Of a stretch of 64,000 nucleotides of DNA, positions 8,303 through 16,619 are shown one piece after another. Origin of the DNA: Lentzea albida (lineage in GTDB: Bacteria; Actinomycetota; Actinomycetes; Mycobacteriales; Pseudonocardiaceae); assembly GCF_900111005.1 (NCBI RefSeq), contig NZ_FOFV01000014.1, positions 124,001-188,000 of the forward strand, read 5' to 3'. A model generated the notes under the pieces. That model saw only the letters and a program-made list of their open reading frames with translations, had not been told where the DNA came from and ran no database searches. The position numbers were made by a program, and so were the translations under genes. How positions within the stretch are numbered: position 1 is the first letter of the stretch; each line of letters starts with the position of its first letter.

Positions 8303-8850
8303 TCGCCGCAGACCTCCAGCGCTACCTGCAGCAGTCCCGCGACTCGGTGCTGTCCTCCCTGGACGGACTGGGCGAGTACGACGTGCGGCGCCCGCTCGTG
8401 CCGAGCGGCACCAACCTGCTCGGCCTGGTGAAGCACCTCGTCGGCATCGAGCTCGGCTACCTCGGCACGAGCGCGGGCCGTCCGGCGTCGTTCACCCTGC
8501 CCTGGGTCGAGGACGGGTCGATCTGGGAGAACGGCGACCTGTGGGTCAAGCCGGACGAGACCCGCGAGTACGTCGTCGGCCTCTACCGCGCGGCCTGGGA
8601 GCACTCCGACGAGTCGATCGCGCAGCTGCCGCTCGACGCGCCCGCTTCGGTGCCGTGGTGGCCGGAGGAACGCAGGCGGACGACGTTCGGGCACCTGCTC
8701 GTCCGCGTCGTCGCGGAGACCGCGCAGCACGCCGGGCACTGCGACCTGGTGCGCGAGCTGGTCGACGGCCGGTCCGGCGCCGACAACCCCGAGGGCTACC
8801 ACGACCTGGTCCTCCGGATGGCGAGCGAGTCGGTCACCGGGCCCGCCTGA
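8299..8850 (+). CDS. DinB family protein (DUF664)
   Basis: 183 aa. GLVKHLVGIELGYLG (around residues 44-58) and VRVVAETAQHAGHCDLVREL (around 136-155) give the metal-binding histidines of the DinB fold. Its start ATG lies inside the lipoprotein stop, preceded by GAGGGCAGGAAC. It is only distantly similar to the DinB protein at 6650-7168; the strongest shared stretch is AETxQHAGHxDxxRE. Likely a thiol- or metal-dependent transferase; substrate unknown. Confidence 0.85.
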   Translation: MIAADLQRYLQQSRDSVLSSLDGLGEYDVRRPLVPSGTNLLGLVKHLVGIELGYLGTSAGRPASFTLPWVEDGSIWENGDLWVKPDETREYVVGLYRAAWEHSDESIAQLPLDAPASVPWWPEERRRTTFGHLLVRVVAETAQHAGHCDLVRELVDGRSGADNPEGYHDLVLRMASESVTGPA

Positions 8851-8931
8851 CGGGGACCCTGTCGAAAGTTAGGGGCAACCGGTTCCGATGGGCAGAGGCG
8901 CGCGCGAGAGGACCTTCGTAGTTTCGGCTGG

Positions 8932-9420
8932 GTGACTTGGCTGACTGTGGGCACCGACGCGGTGCTCGGTGTGTTCGCGTTGATGTTCTTGTTGTTGTGG
9001 TTCCAGCACAAGCTCCGTGCGTTCCTCGCGGGAGCCGGGGTCGTGGTGGCCTACGCGGTCAGCGAGGTCGTCAAACTGGTCGTGCAGGAGGAACGGCCGT
9101 GCCGCACCGCGCCGTCGATCGCGGAGTGCCCGGCGCCCGGTGACTGGTCGTTCCCCAGCAACCACTCCACGATCGCGGGCGCCTCGGCGATGGCGATCTT
9201 CCTGCTGCACCGGACCTACGGCTGGATCGCCGTGGTGTGCGCGATCGCGGCGGCTGCCTCGCGTGTCGTCGTGGGTGTCCACTATGTACACGACGTCATG
9301 GCCGGGCTGGCGCTCGGAGCACTGGTGTCGTGGGGGATCGCGTTGCTGCTGAAGAAGAAGATGCCGGTGAAGCGCGAGGAGGCGGACGCGCCGACCGTGG
9401 TGATGCAGCGGCTGCGATGA
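8932..9420 (+). CDS. PAP2-family membrane phosphatase
   Basis: 162 aa with about five membrane spans. All three phosphatidic-acid phosphatase motifs are intact: K48 to R55-P56, P75-S76-N77-H78, and S110-R111 with H117 and D121. The histidines form the phospho-enzyme intermediate and its acid/base partner. Length and topology fit undecaprenyl-diphosphate or lipid phosphate phosphatases acting on the outer face of the membrane. The start is a GTG at 8932. The stop overlaps the ATG of the sensor kinase (ATGA 9417-9420), so the three genes from 8932 to 11452 appear to be one operon, hinting that the two-component system may monitor lipid or envelope state. Confidence 0.88.
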   Translation: MTWLTVGTDAVLGVFALMFLLLWFQHKLRAFLAGAGVVVAYAVSEVVKLVVQEERPCRTAPSIAECPAPGDWSFPSNHSTIAGASAMAIFLLHRTYGWIAVVCAIAAAASRVVVGVHYVHDVMAGLALGALVSWGIALLLKKKMPVKREEADAPTVVMQRLR

Positions 9421-10808
9421 TTGCCGCCGTGTGGGAGGTTCTGCTTTACCTGGTCCTGTTCGCGGTGGCGTTCGCGTTCGTGCGCAGCCGGCCCGCGGTC
9501 GCCCTGGGGACCGGGCTCGGGACGTGGATCGTCTGCTACCTCGTCACCGTCGAGTTCGACGTCCGGGTGGTGGCGCTCGCTCCCGCGCTGGCACTGCTCA
9601 GCTTCCTCGCCGGACGGCACGCCGCCGACCCGAGGCCGACCGCGATCGCGCTGACCCTGGCCGAGATCGCCGGTGTCGTCGTCGCCCTGACCGAGCGCGG
9701 TGGTTCCGACACCGCGCTCGCCGTCACCTCCGGCGTCGGCGTGCTCGGCGTGGTGCCGTGGGCGTTCGGCCGGTTCCGGCGCCGGTTCGCGGAACTGCGG
9801 GAGGTCGGCTGGGAGCACGCGGCCCTGCTGGAGCGCAGCGTCGACAACGCCCGCAACGCCGAACGCGCCCGGCTCGCCGGCGAGATGCACGACCTCGTCG
9901 GCCACGAACTCGCGCGGGCCGCGCTCCTCGTCGGTGCCCTCGAACTGGAACCGACCCTCACCACACAGCAACGCGAGGCCGCCAAGACCGCCCGTGCCAG
10001 CGTCACGGCCGCCGCGGAACGGCTCGCCGACGTCATGCAGGTGCTGCGGGCCGACGAGGACGAGCCCGTCGCGACGATCGAGGAGGTCGTGGCGAGGAGC
10101 GGGCTCGACGTCGACCTCGCGAACCACCGCAGGACCGCGATCGACGGGATCATCGCGCGGACCGTGCACCGGGTGACCGCCGAGGCGCTGACCAACGTGA
10201 TCAAGCACGCGCCCGGCGCGAAGGTCACCGTCACCCTCACCGCCAACCTCGAACTGCGGATCACGAACGGCCCGGCGCCGCGCACCCAGGCGGTCGGCAG
10301 CGGCAAGGGCCTGGTGGGTCTCGCCGAACGCGTCGCGCTCGTCGGCGGCTGGTTCGAGGCGGCGCCGAGCGACGACGGCGGGTTCGAGGTCAGGGCCAAG
10401 CTCCCGGAACGCCCGCGCGCCCGGACGACCCCGACGCACGTCCGTCGCGAGCGCACGGAGGAGGAGATCCGCAAGAGCGCGCGCCGGACCGTGCTGATCA
10501 CATCGGTCGTGTGCGCCGGAATCGCGATCGGTGTGCCGGGCTACATGGTGTTCGACGCGGTGACGTCGGTGCTGACGCCGCAGCAGTTCGAACGGGCGGA
10601 AATCGGGCAAGACGAGGACGCCCTCGACTTGCCGTGGCGCACCCGCGTCGACAACCCGCTCGGCGTCACCGCGCCGCCCGGCACCGAGTGCCGCTACTAC
10701 AGCACGCACCCCAACCCGTTCGACGGCGACCGCCACGACCTGCACCAGCTGTGCTTCCGGGATGATCGGCTCGTGTCCAAGCAGTGGCTCGCCAGGAGGA
10801 GCGGTTGA
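9417..10808 (+). CDS. Sensor histidine kinase (HisKA_3) with C-terminal membrane/extracytoplasmic extension
   Basis: 463 aa. Residues 1-120 carry four to five membrane spans. The dimerisation domain has the phospho-acceptor H158 in GEMHDLVGHELARAA. The HATPase domain follows, with the N-box AEALTNVIKHAPGAKV and a G-box GKGLVGLAERVALVGG. After the ATPase, a highly basic linker (330-355) leads to a further hydrophobic span (about 356-378) and a tail of about 85 residues with two cysteines (C425, C446). NarL-type kinases normally end at the ATPase domain, so this tail is unusual and may be a second sensor outside the membrane. Its stop overlaps the response-regulator start (TTGA). Confidence 0.88.
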   Translation: MIAAVWEVLLYLVLFAVAFAFVRSRPAVALGTGLGTWIVCYLVTVEFDVRVVALAPALALLSFLAGRHAADPRPTAIALTLAEIAGVVVALTERGGSDTALAVTSGVGVLGVVPWAFGRFRRRFAELREVGWEHAALLERSVDNARNAERARLAGEMHDLVGHELARAALLVGALELEPTLTTQQREAAKTARASVTAAAERLADVMQVLRADEDEPVATIEEVVARSGLDVDLANHRRTAIDGIIARTVHRVTAEALTNVIKHAPGAKVTVTLTANLELRITNGPAPRTQAVGSGKGLVGLAERVALVGGWFEAAPSDDGGFEVRAKLPERPRARTTPTHVRRERTEEEIRKSARRTVLITSVVCAGIAIGVPGYMVFDAVTSVLTPQQFERAEIGQDEDALDLPWRTRVDNPLGVTAPPGTECRYYSTHPNPFDGDRHDLHQLCFRDDRLVSKQWLARRSG

Positions 10809-11452
10809 TCAGGGTCGTGCTCGCGGACGACGAACCGGTGGTCAGGTTCGGCGTGAAGGCCGTCCTCGCGACCGCGGGGGACGTCGAGGTGGTCGCGGAG
10901 GCGGAGAACGGCAGCGCGGCGATCGACCTCGTCGCCCGGCACCGGCCCGACGTGGCCGTCCTCGACATCCGCATGCCCGTGTTCGACGGCCTGGACGCGG
11001 CCAAGGTGATCCGCGAGTGCCATCCGGGCACGAAGACGCTGGTGCTGACCACGTTCGCGGACGACTCCTACATCAGCCGCGCCCTGGGGGAGGGCGCGGC
11101 CGGGTTCGTGCTGAAGACCGGGGACCCGCAGGAGATCATCTCCGGCGTCCGCGCGGTCGCGGCCGGCGGCGCGTTCCTGTCCCCGCTGGTGGCCAAGCGG
11201 GTCGTCGACCAGCTCTCCCGCGCTCACCCGCGACCGCGTGCCACGCAACGGATCGAGGTCCTCACGGCACGCGAACGCGAGGTGCTCGGCCTGGTCGGCG
11301 CCGGCCTGTCCAACGCCGAGATCGCGGCACGCCTCCACGTCGTCGAGGGCACGGTGAAGGTGTACGTGAGCACGATCTTCCGGCAGTTGGGCGTGAAGAA
11401 CCGCGTGCAGGCAGCGATCATCGCCCACGAGTCGGGGATCATCCCGGACTGA
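10805..11452 (+). CDS. NarL/FixJ-family response regulator
   Basis: 215 aa. The receiver domain has acidic D8/D9, phospho-acceptor D54 in VAVLDIRMP, and K104 in VLKTGD. The C-terminal LuxR-type helix-turn-helix runs from LTAREREVLGLV to about residue 210. The start is a TTG at 10805, placed by a perfect AGGAGGA four bases upstream (10794-10800); the open frame from 10784 would place that Shine-Dalgarno inside the gene. It is the cognate partner of the preceding kinase by gene order and overlap. Targets are not visible. Confidence 0.92.
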   Translation: MIRVVLADDEPVVRFGVKAVLATAGDVEVVAEAENGSAAIDLVARHRPDVAVLDIRMPVFDGLDAAKVIRECHPGTKTLVLTTFADDSYISRALGEGAAGFVLKTGDPQEIISGVRAVAAGGAFLSPLVAKRVVDQLSRAHPRPRATQRIEVLTAREREVLGLVGAGLSNAEIAARLHVVEGTVKVYVSTIFRQLGVKNRVQAAIIAHESGIIPD

Positions 11453-11557
11453 CCGAATTCTGCCGGTCTGTGCTTGCCGTGCAAGCGAAAGCGGTCGCAC
11501 GTGGCCCGAATCTCCGTACACTTCGGACCTTCCTGGAACGGGCGATCGGAGGCCGCG

Positions 11558-12751
11558 GTGAGCGGTGTCAGGGTGTTGGTGGCGGGGGCGAGCATCGCGG
11601 GACCCGCGCTCGCGCACTGGTTGCACAGGCGGGGAGCCGAGGTGACCGTCGTGGAACGGGCGCCCGGCCTGCGTCCAGGAGGCCAGGCGGTGGACGCGCG
11701 CGGCGTGACCAAGGAGGTCATCGCGCGGATGGGCCTCGACGCGGAGGTGCGCGCGGCCTGCACCGACACCGCGGGCGCTCACAACGTGGACGCCGACGGA
11801 AACGTCGTGGAGACCTTCCGCGCCGAGGACGACGGCGGTGACGGCTACATCGCGGACATCGAGATCCTGCGCGGAGACCTGTCCCGGCTGCTGCACGACG
11901 ACACCCGCGACGGCGTCGAGTACGTGTTCGGTGACCGGATCGCCGGGCTCGTCCAGGACGCGGACGGGGTCGACGTGACCTTCGCGAGCGGCGGCAGCAG
12001 GCGCTTCGACCTGGTCATCGGCGCCGACGGGCTGCACTCGTCGCTGCGCGCGATGGTCTTCGGGCCGCGCGAGCGGTACCTGCACCACCTCGGGCTCGTG
12101 CTGGCGTTCTTCACCGTGCCCAACGAGTTCGGGATCGACCGCTGGATGATCGACCACAAGGACGCCGCGACCGGCCGCTCCGCGGGCCTGCGGCCACTGC
12201 GGGACGCGACGCAGGCGATGGCGATGTTCTCGTTCCCCGCCACCGGCTTCGACATCGACCACCGCGACGTCGAGGCCCAGAAGCGCCTGCTCCGCGAGCA
12301 CGCCGCGGGTCTCGGCTGGCTGGCCCCGCGGATCCTCGCCCACGCGGACGACGCCCCGGACTTCTACCTCGACCAGGTCGCCCAGGTCGTGATGGACCGC
12401 TGGTCGGACGGACGGGTGGCGCTGATCGGCGACGCCGCGTTCAGCCCCTCGCCCATGTCCGGCCAGGGCACCGGGCTCGCCCTGGTGGGCGCCTACGTGC
12501 TGGCGGGGGAGCTCGCGGCCGCCGGGTGGGACCCGGAGAAGGGGTTCGCCGCCTACGAGGCGCGGATGCGCCCGATGGTGGAGGCGAGCCAGGAGGTCGG
12601 CCGGATGCACGTGGCGAGCCTCGCCGTGCCCGACCCGGACGCCGAACCGGGTCCGGAGCCCGACATGGACGCGTTCATGGCGCTGGTCGACCGCGCGCTG
12701 AACGGCGTCGAGCTGCCGGACTACGCCGGGGTGCCGGACCGCAGGGCGTGA
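11558..12751 (+). CDS. FAD-dependent monooxygenase (UbiH/TetX-like)
   Basis: 397 aa. The N-terminal dinucleotide fold reads VLVAGASIAGPALAHWL, followed by the ribose-binding acidic residue in VTVVER; LRPGGQAVDARG is typical of the TetX/PHBH-like group. The second FAD motif is VALIGDAAFSPSPMSGQGTG near residue 290, and DLVIGADGLHSSLR supplies the DG motif. The start is a GTG at 11558 with GGAGG six bases before it; the frame upstream of that lacks support. It hydroxylates an unknown aromatic or polycyclic substrate. A clear paralogue sits at 26587-27675. It ends three bases before the convergent symporter gene. Confidence 0.88.
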   Translation: MSGVRVLVAGASIAGPALAHWLHRRGAEVTVVERAPGLRPGGQAVDARGVTKEVIARMGLDAEVRAACTDTAGAHNVDADGNVVETFRAEDDGGDGYIADIEILRGDLSRLLHDDTRDGVEYVFGDRIAGLVQDADGVDVTFASGGSRRFDLVIGADGLHSSLRAMVFGPRERYLHHLGLVLAFFTVPNEFGIDRWMIDHKDAATGRSAGLRPLRDATQAMAMFSFPATGFDIDHRDVEAQKRLLREHAAGLGWLAPRILAHADDAPDFYLDQVAQVVMDRWSDGRVALIGDAAFSPSPMSGQGTGLALVGAYVLAGELAAAGWDPEKGFAAYEARMRPMVEASQEVGRMHVASLAVPDPDAEPGPEPDMDAFMALVDRALNGVELPDYAGVPDRRA

Positions 12752-12754
12752 GCG

Positions 12755-14335
12755 TCAGGTCCGGGCACCGATCCCCGAGATCGCCCGGACCTCCATCTCC
12801 GCCGCCTTGCCGTCCATCTCCGGCTCGCGCTTCGAGAAGATCGTCGCCAGGAACCCGCACAGGAACGAGAACGGGATCGACACCAGCCCGGGGTTGCCGA
12901 GCGGGAACCACGCGAAGTCGACGTCCGGGAAGATCGACGTCTTCGCGCCCGACATCACCGGCGAGAAGATGATCAGCACTAGGCACGAGCCGAGGCCGCC
13001 GTAGATGCTCCACAGCGTGCCGGTGGTGTTGAAGCGGCGCCAGAAGATCGTGTAGAGGATCGTCGACAGGTTCGCCGAGGCGGCCAGCGCCAGCGCGAGC
13101 GACACGAGGAACGCGACGTTCTGCCCGTTCGCCGCGATGCCGCCGAGGATCGACAGGAAGCCGACGACGACGGCGGTCAGCCGGGCGACGCGGATCTCCC
13201 TGCGCGGCTCCACGTTGCCGCGCTTGATCACGTTCGCGTAGACGTCGTGGGCGAACGAGGCGGAGGCCGCCAGGGTCAGGCCGGCGACGACCGCGAGGAT
13301 CGTGGCGAACGCGACCGCGGACACGATGCCGAGCAGCACCGCACCACCGATCTCGAACGCGAGCAGCGGCGCGGCCGAGTTCTCGCCACCGGGTGCGGCG
13401 GCGATCTTGTCCGTGCCCACCAGCGCCATCGCGCCGAAGCCGATCACCAGCGTGCACAGGTAGAAGATGACCATCGTCCACGTCGCCCACACGACCGAGC
13501 GGCGGGCCTCCGAGGCGTTCGGCACGGTGTAGAAGCGCATCAGCACGTGCGGCAGCGAGGCGATGCCCAGCACCAGTGAGAGCGCCAGCGAGACGAAGTC
13601 CAGTTTGGACGTCGAGCTGAACCCGTACTTGGCGCCGGGATCCAGCACGGCGTCGCCGAGCCGGTTGTTCTCGGTGGCCTGCTGCATGATCCCGGACAGG
13701 CTGAAGCCGAACTTGCCCAGCAGGAAGATGCTCATCATCGTCACGCAGAGCAGCAGCAGGACGGCCTTGATGATCTGCACCCAGGTCGTGCCCTTCATGC
13801 CGCCCAGCAGCACGTAGAGCACCATGACCATGCCGACCACCGCGATCAGGACCGCCTGGCCCCACTTCGAGGTCACGTTGAGCAGCAACGCGATCAGACC
13901 GCCGGCGCCCGCCATCTGCGCGATCATGTAGAAGAACGAGATCACCAGCGTCGCGTTCGCCGCGGCCGCGCGGACCGGGCGCTGCCGCATCCGGAACGCC
14001 AGCACGTCGCCGACGGTGAAGCGGCCGGTGTTGCGCAGGCCCTCAGCGATCAGCAGCAGGCCGACGAGCCACGCGACGACCCAGCCGACCGAGTACAGGA
14101 AGCCGTCGTAGCCGTGCGCCGCGATGCCGCCGGAGATGCCGAGGAACGACGCGGCGGACAGGAAGTCGCCGGACAGCGCCACGCCGTTCTGCGCGCCGGT
14201 GAACGAGCTGCCCGCGGCGTAGTAGTCCGACGCCGTGACGTTGCGGCTGCTGAAGCGGTAGACGATGTACAGGGTGATCAGGACGAACACCGCGAAGACG
14301 CTGAGGTTCAGCACCGGGTTGCCGGTGGTGGGCAT
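12755..14335 (-). CDS. actP: Cation/acetate-type solute:sodium symporter
   Basis: 526 aa with about 13 membrane spans. The N-terminal SSRNVTASDYYAAG followed by NGVALSGDFLSAASFLGISG is diagnostic of the ActP/MctC branch of the SSS family, which imports acetate, propionate or pyruvate with Na+ or H+. The DUF485 protein immediately upstream, three bases away, is the standard partner (E. coli yjcH-actP order). Both are transcribed from the promoter at 14785-14812. Exact substrate preference (acetate or pyruvate) cannot be decided from the sequence. Confidence 0.9.
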   Translation of the reverse strand: MPTTGNPVLNLSVFAVFVLITLYIVYRFSSRNVTASDYYAAGSSFTGAQNGVALSGDFLSAASFLGISGGIAAHGYDGFLYSVGWVVAWLVGLLLIAEGLRNTGRFTVGDVLAFRMRQRPVRAAAANATLVISFFYMIAQMAGAGGLIALLLNVTSKWGQAVLIAVVGMVMVLYVLLGGMKGTTWVQIIKAVLLLLCVTMMSIFLLGKFGFSLSGIMQQATENNRLGDAVLDPGAKYGFSSTSKLDFVSLALSLVLGIASLPHVLMRFYTVPNASEARRSVVWATWTMVIFYLCTLVIGFGAMALVGTDKIAAAPGGENSAAPLLAFEIGGAVLLGIVSAVAFATILAVVAGLTLAASASFAHDVYANVIKRGNVEPRREIRVARLTAVVVGFLSILGGIAANGQNVAFLVSLALALAASANLSTILYTIFWRRFNTTGTLWSIYGGLGSCLVLIIFSPVMSGAKTSIFPDVDFAWFPLGNPGLVSIPFSFLCGFLATIFSKREPEMDGKAAEMEVRAISGIGART

Positions 14336-14338
14336 GCC

Positions 14339-14755
14339 TTACTCCTCGACGCCTGTCATCTCGGCGAGCAATTTCCGCTGCGGGTCCAGCCGTCGCTTTG
14401 CGTAACGGGCATAACCGAGCGTGATGATGATCGAAGTCACAAACTGTCCGAGGCCCAGCAGGATCCCGAGGTTGATCACGCCGATCACCTTGGTGCTGAC
14501 GAAGTCTTTCGCGTACGCGGACAGCAGTACGAAGGTCAGGTAGGACGCCAGGAAAAGCGCGGTCATCGGGAAGATGAACGTCGTGAGTCGGCGACGCAAC
14601 ACGCGGAATTCGTCGGTCTGCTGAATCAGCGCGAAGTTCGGGCGCCCGTCGGAATCGACGTACGACAAAGCATCGGGGTCGTCGAACGACGCGAAACCCC
14701 GGATTTCCCGGTACTCGTGGTGCGCTTCGCCAGGCGACCTCATCGCCTTGGTCAT
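14339..14755 (-). CDS. DUF485 membrane protein, partner of ActP-type symporter
   Basis: 138 aa. A hydrophilic N-terminus of about 70 residues precedes the DUF485 core with two membrane spans (FIFPMTALFLASYLTFVLLS and VINLGILLGLGQFVTSIIIT) separated by a short loop. The TAA stop is three bases from the symporter start. Proteins of this family are found almost only upstream of acetate-type symporters and are thought to assist them. The longer than usual N-terminal region (YxDSDGRPNFALIQ) is common in actinomycete members. An A/G-rich stretch precedes the ATG at 14755. Confidence 0.85.
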   Translation of the reverse strand: MTKAMRSPGEAHHEYREIRGFASFDDPDALSYVDSDGRPNFALIQQTDEFRVLRRRLTTFIFPMTALFLASYLTFVLLSAYAKDFVSTKVIGVINLGILLGLGQFVTSIIITLGYARYAKRRLDPQRKLLAEMTGVEE

Positions 14756-14784
14756 GTGGCCCTGCCCCTCGGTGTGCGGCGCCT

Positions 14785-14812
14785 ACTGTAGCGCCCTCAC
14801 GTGTGCAGTCAA
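14785..14812 (-). promoter_or_regulatory. Putative sigma-70-type promoter for DUF485-actP
   Basis: Read on the minus strand, a -35 TTGACT (14807-14812) and a -10 TACAGT (14785-14790) are separated by 16 bp, close to the vegetative consensus. The start codon is 30 bases downstream of the -10. The spacer carries the motif repeated at the divergent promoter. No experimental support. Confidence 0.6.
14798..14807. repeat. Copy 1 of shared 10-bp motif CACGTGTGCA
   Basis: CACGTGTGCA occurs here and again at 14994-15003. This copy fills part of the -35/-10 spacer of the actP-side promoter. A regulator bound here would block or alter polymerase. The motif is quasi-palindromic. No known regulator is assigned. 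Confidence 0.5.
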
Positions 14813-14987
14813 TGTCGCGTGGTGCGCGGAATCGGGCCAAACCGGACCAACCGCGAACCCGAATCGGACCACAACCGGACAGGAACCCGGGCTTTTCATT
14901 CGTCTCAAATGGTTCGACCCGGGGGTTGTACCAAGCTGATCGCGGAAGTTGCGAGACGTGCAACACCTGAAGGCTTCCTCAAGACCG

Positions 14988-15016
14988 TTGTCGCACGTGT
15001 GCACCTGGCCTAGGAT
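14988..15016 (+). promoter_or_regulatory. Putative promoter for the OFA-family transporter operon
   Basis: A -35 TTGTCG (14988-14993) and a -10 TAGGAT (15011-15016) are spaced by 17 bp. Predicted transcription starts near 15023, giving a very short leader if the TTG at 15034 is used, or about 30 nt if the GTG at 15055 is the true start. The spacer begins with the shared 10-bp motif. Confidence 0.55.
14994..15003. repeat. Copy 2 of shared 10-bp motif CACGTGTGCA
   Basis: Identical to 14798-14807 and likewise positioned directly beside the -35 element, within the -35/-10 spacer of the opposite promoter. The two copies are 196 bp apart, and relative to each promoter they sit in opposite orientations, as a quasi-palindromic operator would allow. 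Confidence 0.5.
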
Positions 15017-15033
15017 CCGGTCGGTCCGCGTTA

Positions 15034-16497
15034 TTGGTGACGGTTGGGGATAAAGTGGGGTTCTTAGCGCGCGAACGCCAAGTCGCGCCTCCCGGATGGA
15101 ACCGCTGGCTCGTTCCGCCTGCGGCTCTGGCGATTCATCTCTCCATTGGTCAGGCGTACGCCTGGAGCGTCTTCAAGACGCCCCTGGAGAAATCGCTTGG
15201 CATCACGGGAACGCAGTCCGCACTCCCGTTCCAGCTCGGCATCGTGATGCTCGGGCTGTCCGCCGCCGTGCTCGGCACGACGGTGGAGCGCAGGGGCCCG
15301 CGCTGGGCGATGCTGATGTCCACGATCGCCTTCTGCTCCGGTCTGCTGATCTCGGCGCTCGGCGTCTGGGCCGGCCAGTACTGGGTCGTCGTGCTCGGCT
15401 ACGGCCTGGTCGGCGGCATCGGCCTCGGTATCGGCTACATCTCGCCGGTCTCCACCCTGATCAAGTGGTTCCCCGACCGGCCGGGCATGGCCACCGGCAT
15501 CGCGATCATGGGCTTCGGCGGCGGTGCGCTGATCGCGTCGCCGTGGTCGACCTCGATGCTGACGGCGTTCGGCTCCACGACGACGGGCATCGGCCAGGCC
15601 TTCCTCGTGCACGGCATCGCCTACGCGGTCTTCATGAGCCTCGGCGTCCTGCTGATCCGCCTGCCCTCCAAGGAGTTCACGGCGGAGAAGGAGGCGCTGC
15701 TCAAGGACAGGCCGAAGGCGACCGTCGCGTTCAACGTCTCCGCCAACAACGCGATCAAGACGCCGCAGTTCTGGCTGCTGTGGGTCGTGCTGTGCTTCAA
15801 CGTCACCGCGGGCATCGGCATCCTGGAGAAGGCCGCCCCGATGCTGGTCGACTTCTTCAAGGAGTCCTCGACGCCGGTCGCCGCGACTGCCGCCACCGGT
15901 TTCGTCGCGCTGCTCTCCGCCGCGAACATGGCGGGCCGCTTCGTCTGGTCGTCCACTTCGGACATCGTGGGCCGCAAGAACATCTACCGCCTCTACCTCG
16001 GCGTCGGCGCACTGCTCTACCTGGTGCTGCTGACCGTCGGCTCGACCAGCACCCCGCTGTTCGTGATCGCGGCGATGGTGATCCTGTCGTTCTACGGCGC
16101 GGGCTTCGCGACCGTCCCGGCCTACCTGCGGGACCTGTTCGGCACCTACCAGGTCGGCGCGATCCACGGCCGCCTGCTCACGGCGTGGTCCGTGGCCGGT
16201 GTCCTCGGGCCGCTGATCGTCAACGCCATCGCGGACGCGGGCAAGAAGGCGGGACACACCGGTCCTGACTTGTACGCCACGTCGTTCTACATCATGATCT
16301 CGCTGCTGGTCGTCGGTTTCGTCGCGAACGAGTTGATCCGCCCGGTCAACCCGAAGTTCCACGAATCCGCGGCCGGGACCGCGCAGCCCTCGCCCGAGCG
16401 GGACGAGGACGCGGTCGCCAAGTGGAACGAAGCAGAAGCTGCGGACGCCGCCGAGTCGGCCGAGAAGCAGGACGCGGAAGGCGCGGTGAAGAAGTGA
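15034..16497 (+). CDS. OFA-family MFS transporter (oxalate/formate/lactate antiporter-like)
   Basis: 487 aa from the TTG at 15034. A GTG at 15037, or the GTG at 15055 with GGGGA four bases upstream, are credible alternatives. It has twelve membrane spans with WLVPPAALAIHLSIGQAYAW at the first span, the hallmark of the OxlT-like OFA family of monocarboxylate/dicarboxylate antiporters. A charged cytoplasmic tail of about 50 residues rich in Glu, Ala and Lys follows the last span. The downstream 41-aa gene overlaps its stop (GTGA, 16494-16497). It is divergent from the acetate-type symporter and shares a promoter motif with it, suggesting joint control of small organic acid traffic. Confidence 0.88.
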   Translation: MVTVGDKVGFLARERQVAPPGWNRWLVPPAALAIHLSIGQAYAWSVFKTPLEKSLGITGTQSALPFQLGIVMLGLSAAVLGTTVERRGPRWAMLMSTIAFCSGLLISALGVWAGQYWVVVLGYGLVGGIGLGIGYISPVSTLIKWFPDRPGMATGIAIMGFGGGALIASPWSTSMLTAFGSTTTGIGQAFLVHGIAYAVFMSLGVLLIRLPSKEFTAEKEALLKDRPKATVAFNVSANNAIKTPQFWLLWVVLCFNVTAGIGILEKAAPMLVDFFKESSTPVAATAATGFVALLSAANMAGRFVWSSTSDIVGRKNIYRLYLGVGALLYLVLLTVGSTSTPLFVIAAMVILSFYGAGFATVPAYLRDLFGTYQVGAIHGRLLTAWSVAGVLGPLIVNAIADAGKKAGHTGPDLYATSFYIMISLLVVGFVANELIRPVNPKFHESAAGTAQPSPERDEDAVAKWNEAEAADAAESAEKQDAEGAVKK

Positions 16498-16619
16498 GCT
16501 CACCCCAGGAGAACCGATCGAGCACGTTGTTGCTGATCGGAGCGTGGCTGTGGGTGGGCCTGCCGCTCGCCTACGGCCTGTACCGGCTCTTCCTGAACGC
16601 GGCCAAGCTCTTCGTCTGA
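16494..16619 (+). CDS. MFS transporter small subunit
   Basis: 41 aa: a polar N-terminus SSPQENRSST, one hydrophobic segment LLLIGAWLWVGLPLAYGLYR and a short tail. Miniature single-span proteins of this kind directly follow OFA-family transporters in many actinobacteria and are annotated as transporter small subunits. The GTG start overlaps the transporter stop by 4 bp, and its own TGA shares a base with the ATG of the sensor kinase at 16619 (TGATG). It is shorter than many gene finders report. Confidence 0.75.
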   Translation: MSSPQENRSSTLLLIGAWLWVGLPLAYGLYRLFLNAAKLFV

